From NCBI GenBank assembly GCA_964020085.1, contig OZ026601.1:508501-572500 (forward strand): a stretch of 64,000 nucleotides of DNA, written 5' to 3'. The stretch comes from Micromussa lordhowensis (Eukaryota; Cnidaria; Anthozoa; Scleractinia; Lobophylliidae). Each line of letters starts with the position of its first letter. The stretch's first letter is position 1. Position numbers and translations under genes: made by a program. The notes below the pieces were generated by a model. It was not told the DNA's origin and did not search any database. It was given only the letters and a program-made list of their open reading frames with translations. Positions 62,001 to 64,000 of this stretch are shown one piece after another.

Positions 62001-63960
62001 TTGAAACAATCAAGACATGAATTTTAAACCAATCAGTGTATGTCATCCCAGTCGCAGATTGTCCAATCACAGAAGCTTTAGCTAGCGAGTGCTCCAAATT
62101 GGCGGGAAACTTCAAAAAATCCGCTTGACCTCAACAAAATTTGCGCTTGCCTCCTGCCTCCAGAAACGTACTTTATGAGAGCTGTAATAAATTGCCGTTT
62201 CAAATTTGGTCAACACTAATTAAATTCCTGAACTTGTCACCTATTTTCTATACACCAGAAAACGCATCGCAAAAAGGCAGGGCAATTGGCATGATTAAGA
62301 GTTTTAGGGCGCGTTCGTTTCGGATCAATCCGGAATAAGAATAATTGGAATAATGCAAGTAAGCGTTTGTTTGGGAGCTATTCTCATTCCGGAATACCTG
62401 GATTTTCATTCCGGAATATATTCCGGAATATATTCTTATTCCGGAATATCCCAAACGAACGCGCCCTTAGGTACCTGGGATTTCCATTCTTGACGTCACA
62501 CTGTAACACAGTCCTCACTCTGCCCACCAAGCCTATCTCGGATGGTTTAAACAACACAGCGATTTCCTGGCTCTCTTGTGGACCCAGGACTCCGCCGGCG
62601 GGTGTGAACGAGAACACAGACATGGCAGTTCCACCATCAGACTGCTATAGAGAAAACAGAAGTACTAAGGAGAAAGAGTTTACGCGGAGTCAAAACCTTT
62701 TCTCTCACAACTGATGTGTTGTGTGCGATGGGAGTCAATGTTTACGCCGGTCCTTTCAAGACGGCATAAAAAAAAAAACAAACAAAAACGGAAGAAAACG
62801 GCTGCTTTACCGAGGCAGTTAAAGGGCACCTTAGTCTAAATGTGGCGAGGAAGTTGTGAAAACTTCCTGAACAGGGGAATCAAATATTTTCACCTCGTAA
62901 CTGAGCAAAACAAAACGGTTTTTCTGAGGAATCGACACTCCTCGAGTAGTACCTCAAGACACTCCAGAGATTCCTGGATACTCCACTCTGCTGAAATACT
63001 AGATACGTTTTGGATACTGATGTGCTGGTAGCCATGCAGTTCTCTGTAGCGAACAAGATTAAAATTCAGGTCCGGGCAGGTGAACACCACCTTTGGTCCC
63101 TGACACAACAAACAAGAAGATTAGTACCGTTGTTACAAATGTATTGAAAATACACAGTTTTGTTATTGCAACGTTAGAATAATTTTATCGAACACAAGAG
63201 AAAGTATCTCATCACACTTGTTCATCGACAAAACAACACGCAGAGTATTTTTCACGAGCTTTGAGGTGTTTGGAAATGCAGTACTGTTTCCAATACTGAT
63301 ATATTGTTTCAACTGGAATTAAAACTAAAAAGAACAATGGGAAAAAATTGTCCAGTTCTACGCTGATTAAAATCCGATATCCAAACCACGGCTATAATTT
63401 CCCTTAAGGGGGACAAGTTTCTAAAGAAACGAAGGGCAAACGCTCGAAACGTCAGCTTCCGAATCTTTAATTCACATTATCAACCCAGTTGATAAAACCA
63501 AATTATCTTATGATTTCCTTTACTTAATTTGACGAATTGTTAATGAATTGTTCACATTTTTTCAGGTATTCTAGTATCTTTTAACAAGTATTTGTAAATT
63601 AGAATTTTAACTTAGTAACACGACCCCTCAATCGACAGCTTTATTAATTTGTTATCGTGTAGAAAGAAATTATATCGTTGCGTTGCGTTACGACATGCGT
63701 CCATACTATCACGCCATTTCAACCAATTCCGCTTTATTATCCTGTCAAATCAGCAAGAGTTGCGTTGCGTTCCGTTGCGTTACGTTACGTTACGTTTCAT
63801 TTTTCATATCTCATTTACTGTGCACTTACTTCAAAGCTAGCCTTGACATAAACATACACCGGTGCCGAGGAGTGTTTCAAGTCACATAAGATCGTCTCCT
63901 CTATGTGGCATGGTTCATCTGCTTCTATAACTAATTCCAAATTGATTTCCTGGCCCGCAT
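46422..63960 (-). CDS. DLEC1: DLEC1/FAP81-like ciliary ASH-domain protein, C-terminal 900 residues
   Basis: Twenty-one exons join in phase: 63960-63830, 63099-62953, 62644-62475, 61845-61692, 60610-60509, 60399-60269, 59235-59054, 58584-58566, 56929-56859, 56557-56406, 55531-55434, 55047-54977, 54416-54181, 53495-53379, 52804-52713, 52077-52017, 51633-51448, 49567-49397, 48528-48375, 47612-47489, 46557-46422. They encode 900 residues to TGA at 46422; the N-terminal half lies beyond the window. Repeated Ig-like ASH/MSP beta-sandwiches are seen: LDFGTCLVGQSVEMHVTLYN, MYIEKVYLGVSVSREVVLHN, VRFGT-like RFGTHVSGAPSVQRSLRINN. The blocks VVGCPLNF and DIRLDW fit DLEC1, whose algal counterpart FAP81 belongs to the ciliary central apparatus. 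HYDIN, CFAP47 and CFAP65 are related alternatives. The donor after 62953 (GTACTA) is weak. Confidence 0.8.
47156..47298. mobile_element. Foldback MITE in a DLEC1-like intron
   Basis: ATAGACCATTTTCGATATAT..ATTCTAAC.TGGCTCCGAG is mirrored by CTCGGAGCCATGTTAGAATT..ATATCGAAAATGGCCTAT. Arms are about 44 bp. Confidence 0.75.
48100..48335. mobile_element. MITE with GGGGCCCGTTTCTC ends
   Basis: Inverted ends GGGGCCCGTTTCTCGAAAGT and ACCTTTGAGAAACGGGCCCC, with inner CCGGAAACTTTTCGGGCCCG / GGTGCGAAAACTTTTAGGGA. About 236 bp, 40 bp from the donor of exon 48528-48375. Confidence 0.75.
49052..49276. mobile_element. MITE family with GGGCC.GGTTGTTC ends, copy 2
   Basis: Same inverted ends and inner GCTAACCCAGGGTTAGC block as the element at 40840-41090. 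Confidence 0.7.
50204..50338. repeat. Long perfect hairpin
   Basis: GGTCCGTATAGTGAAAAACT..GTGACCGAGG.CTTGAAAATGCTGCCC folds on its complement round CGAGGCCGCAGGCCGAG. Arms exceed 55 bp; the outer GCCGGCT/AGCCGGC ends also pair. Confidence 0.8.
52925..52985. repeat. C-rich tract
   Basis: Runs of C (13 in a row near 52965-52977) in a polypyrimidine stretch. The minus strand, which is the DLEC1-like transcript strand, carries the G runs. A similar tract lies at 55341-55378. Confidence 0.7.
53662..53915 (-). mobile_element. Diverged tRNA-derived SINE
   Basis: Matches the SINE at 26257-26570 along its body (GGCACTGTGAGAGTAAAGTG, TCTTGCCCAA, CTTATCCCGGTATCTGTAGC) but has lost the B box core, so it should be transcriptionally dead. 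Confidence 0.75.
55852..55893. repeat. Perfect short palindrome
   Basis: CCATGTTGGTGCCCATGTAC is immediately followed by its reverse complement with no loop (centre ATGTACAT). Confidence 0.85.
57431..57470 (-). ncRNA. Hammerhead-like motif, left arm of the Penelope element
   Basis: Minus strand: ACTT-CTGAAGA-T-GTATGTTGTAACATAC-GAAACGTC-AAGT. CUGANGA and GAAA cores, a 7-bp stem II, ACGU helix III and 4-bp helix I arms are all present. Confidence 0.6.
58377..58416 (+). ncRNA. Hammerhead-like motif, right arm of the Penelope element
   Basis: Exact reverse-complement partner of 57431-57470, read on the plus strand. Same complete set of core elements. Confidence 0.6.
58566..58584 (-). other. 19-nt microexon of the DLEC1-like gene
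   Basis: Preceded by a long pyrimidine tract ending TTCCCTTAG and followed by GTTTGT. The 19 nt (GT GCT CCA CAA AGC AAA AG) enter in phase 1 and leave in phase 2. This is exactly what is needed to join exon 59235-59054 to 56929-56859, whose phases do not otherwise fit. It codes GAPQSKR across both junctions and lies 55 bp from the Penelope insertion. Confidence 0.75.
58676..58748. repeat. Palindromic MITE GCCTCCCACGCAGAC
   Basis: CTAGCCTCCCACGCAGAC.CTCTTAGGGGCTCGTCACGC mirrors itself round ACGCGTGA, arms of about 35 bp. Confidence 0.8.
59998..60228 (-). mobile_element. Diverged tRNA-derived SINE with B box
   Basis: Minus strand: TGGCGCTAGCC-type A box, GGGTTCGAGCC B box, then the body ending CTCTCTCCACCCAGG. 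It lies between exons 60269 and 59235 of the DLEC1-like gene. Confidence 0.7.
61425..61600. repeat. Foldback repeat GTGTATTACACTGTGATAAA
   Basis: Arms of about 65 bp (CCGTGTATTACACTGTGATA .. CATTTGAGAACTCGAG .. AATGTAGAA) mirror each other round ACTCGCCTGCGGCTCGTG. Confidence 0.8.
62307..62466. mobile_element. PIF/Harbinger-like MITE at a splice donor
   Basis: 160 bp with inverted ends GGGCGCGTTCGTTT and flanking TTA duplications at 62304-62306 and 62467-62469. The interior is built from CATTCCGGAATA repeats. It abuts the 5' splice site of DLEC1-like exon 62644-62475. Confidence 0.8.
63230..63560 (+). repeat. Dispersed repeat family C copy 3 plus retroelement-like tail
   Basis: First part resembles 7640-7995 and 42460-42770. 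Within it, 63413-63500 (AAGTTTCTAAAGAAAC, GAAGGGCAAACGCTCGAAAC, CAACCCAGTTGATAAAACCA) is a shortened version of the repeat at 32495-32960. A deletion has removed the CTGAT half of the hammerhead core. Confidence 0.6.
63660..63800. repeat. GCGTTGCGTTACGTTACG short tandem repeat
   Basis: Pentamer array (CGTTR)n at 63757-63797, with a smaller patch at 63677-63692, in the intron after the last DLEC1-like exon visible at this end. Confidence 0.6.
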
Positions 63961-64000
63961 CTGCTCAGTAAAACAGACAACAGTTAATTGATGTGATATA

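Overview
The window is animal nuclear DNA: AT-rich, with short GT-AG introns, ASH/MSP and Ig modules, polyadenylation signals and many dispersed palindromic repeats. The repeat types (tRNA-derived SINE, Penelope-like element with hammerhead-type motifs, palindromic MITEs) and the gene content point to a cnidarian, most likely a stony coral. The species cannot be fixed from the sequence alone. Exon models below were built by hand from splice sites, reading phase and homology to remembered family features. No database search was run.

Layout. (1) 1159-10696, plus strand: 3' part of a receptor tyrosine kinase gene, with three Ig domains, one FN3 domain, one membrane span, an FGFR/RET-type kinase and two alternative last exons. 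The signal-peptide exon lies outside the window. (2) 11210-17097: about 3.2 head-to-tail copies of a 1837-bp unit. Each full copy carries a strong 5' splice site that could serve as an untranslated first exon for the next gene. (3) 19161-20927, plus: an intronless coding region for a 588-residue protein with two ricin-type beta-trefoils fused to an apolipoprotein-L-like region. (4) 22414-35491, minus: a complete ANKAR orthologue (ankyrin and armadillo repeats), nine coding exons that join in phase to 1443 residues. (5) 39458-40438, minus: a second, lectin-free apolipoprotein-L-like gene of 326 residues. (6) 46422-63960, minus: the last 21 coding exons (900 residues) of a DLEC1/FAP81-like ciliary protein, including a 19-nt microexon.

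The space between and inside the genes is packed with repeats: a 2.1-kb Tc1/mariner-like non-autonomous element, a Penelope-like inverted pair with a 15-bp target duplication, SINEs, a LINE 3' end, paired MITE families, a MITE that has captured a 21-bp minisatellite, and several perfect hairpins.

Functionally the genes are separate: signalling (RTK), probable membrane-active innate or cytosolic proteins (the two ApoL-like genes either side of ANKAR) and ciliary or scaffold proteins (DLEC1-like, ANKAR). The points most worth following up are the lectin-ApoL fusion with its tandemly amplified upstream region, the duplicated RTK tail exons, the hammerhead-type motifs, and the young insertions sitting next to DLEC1 splice sites.
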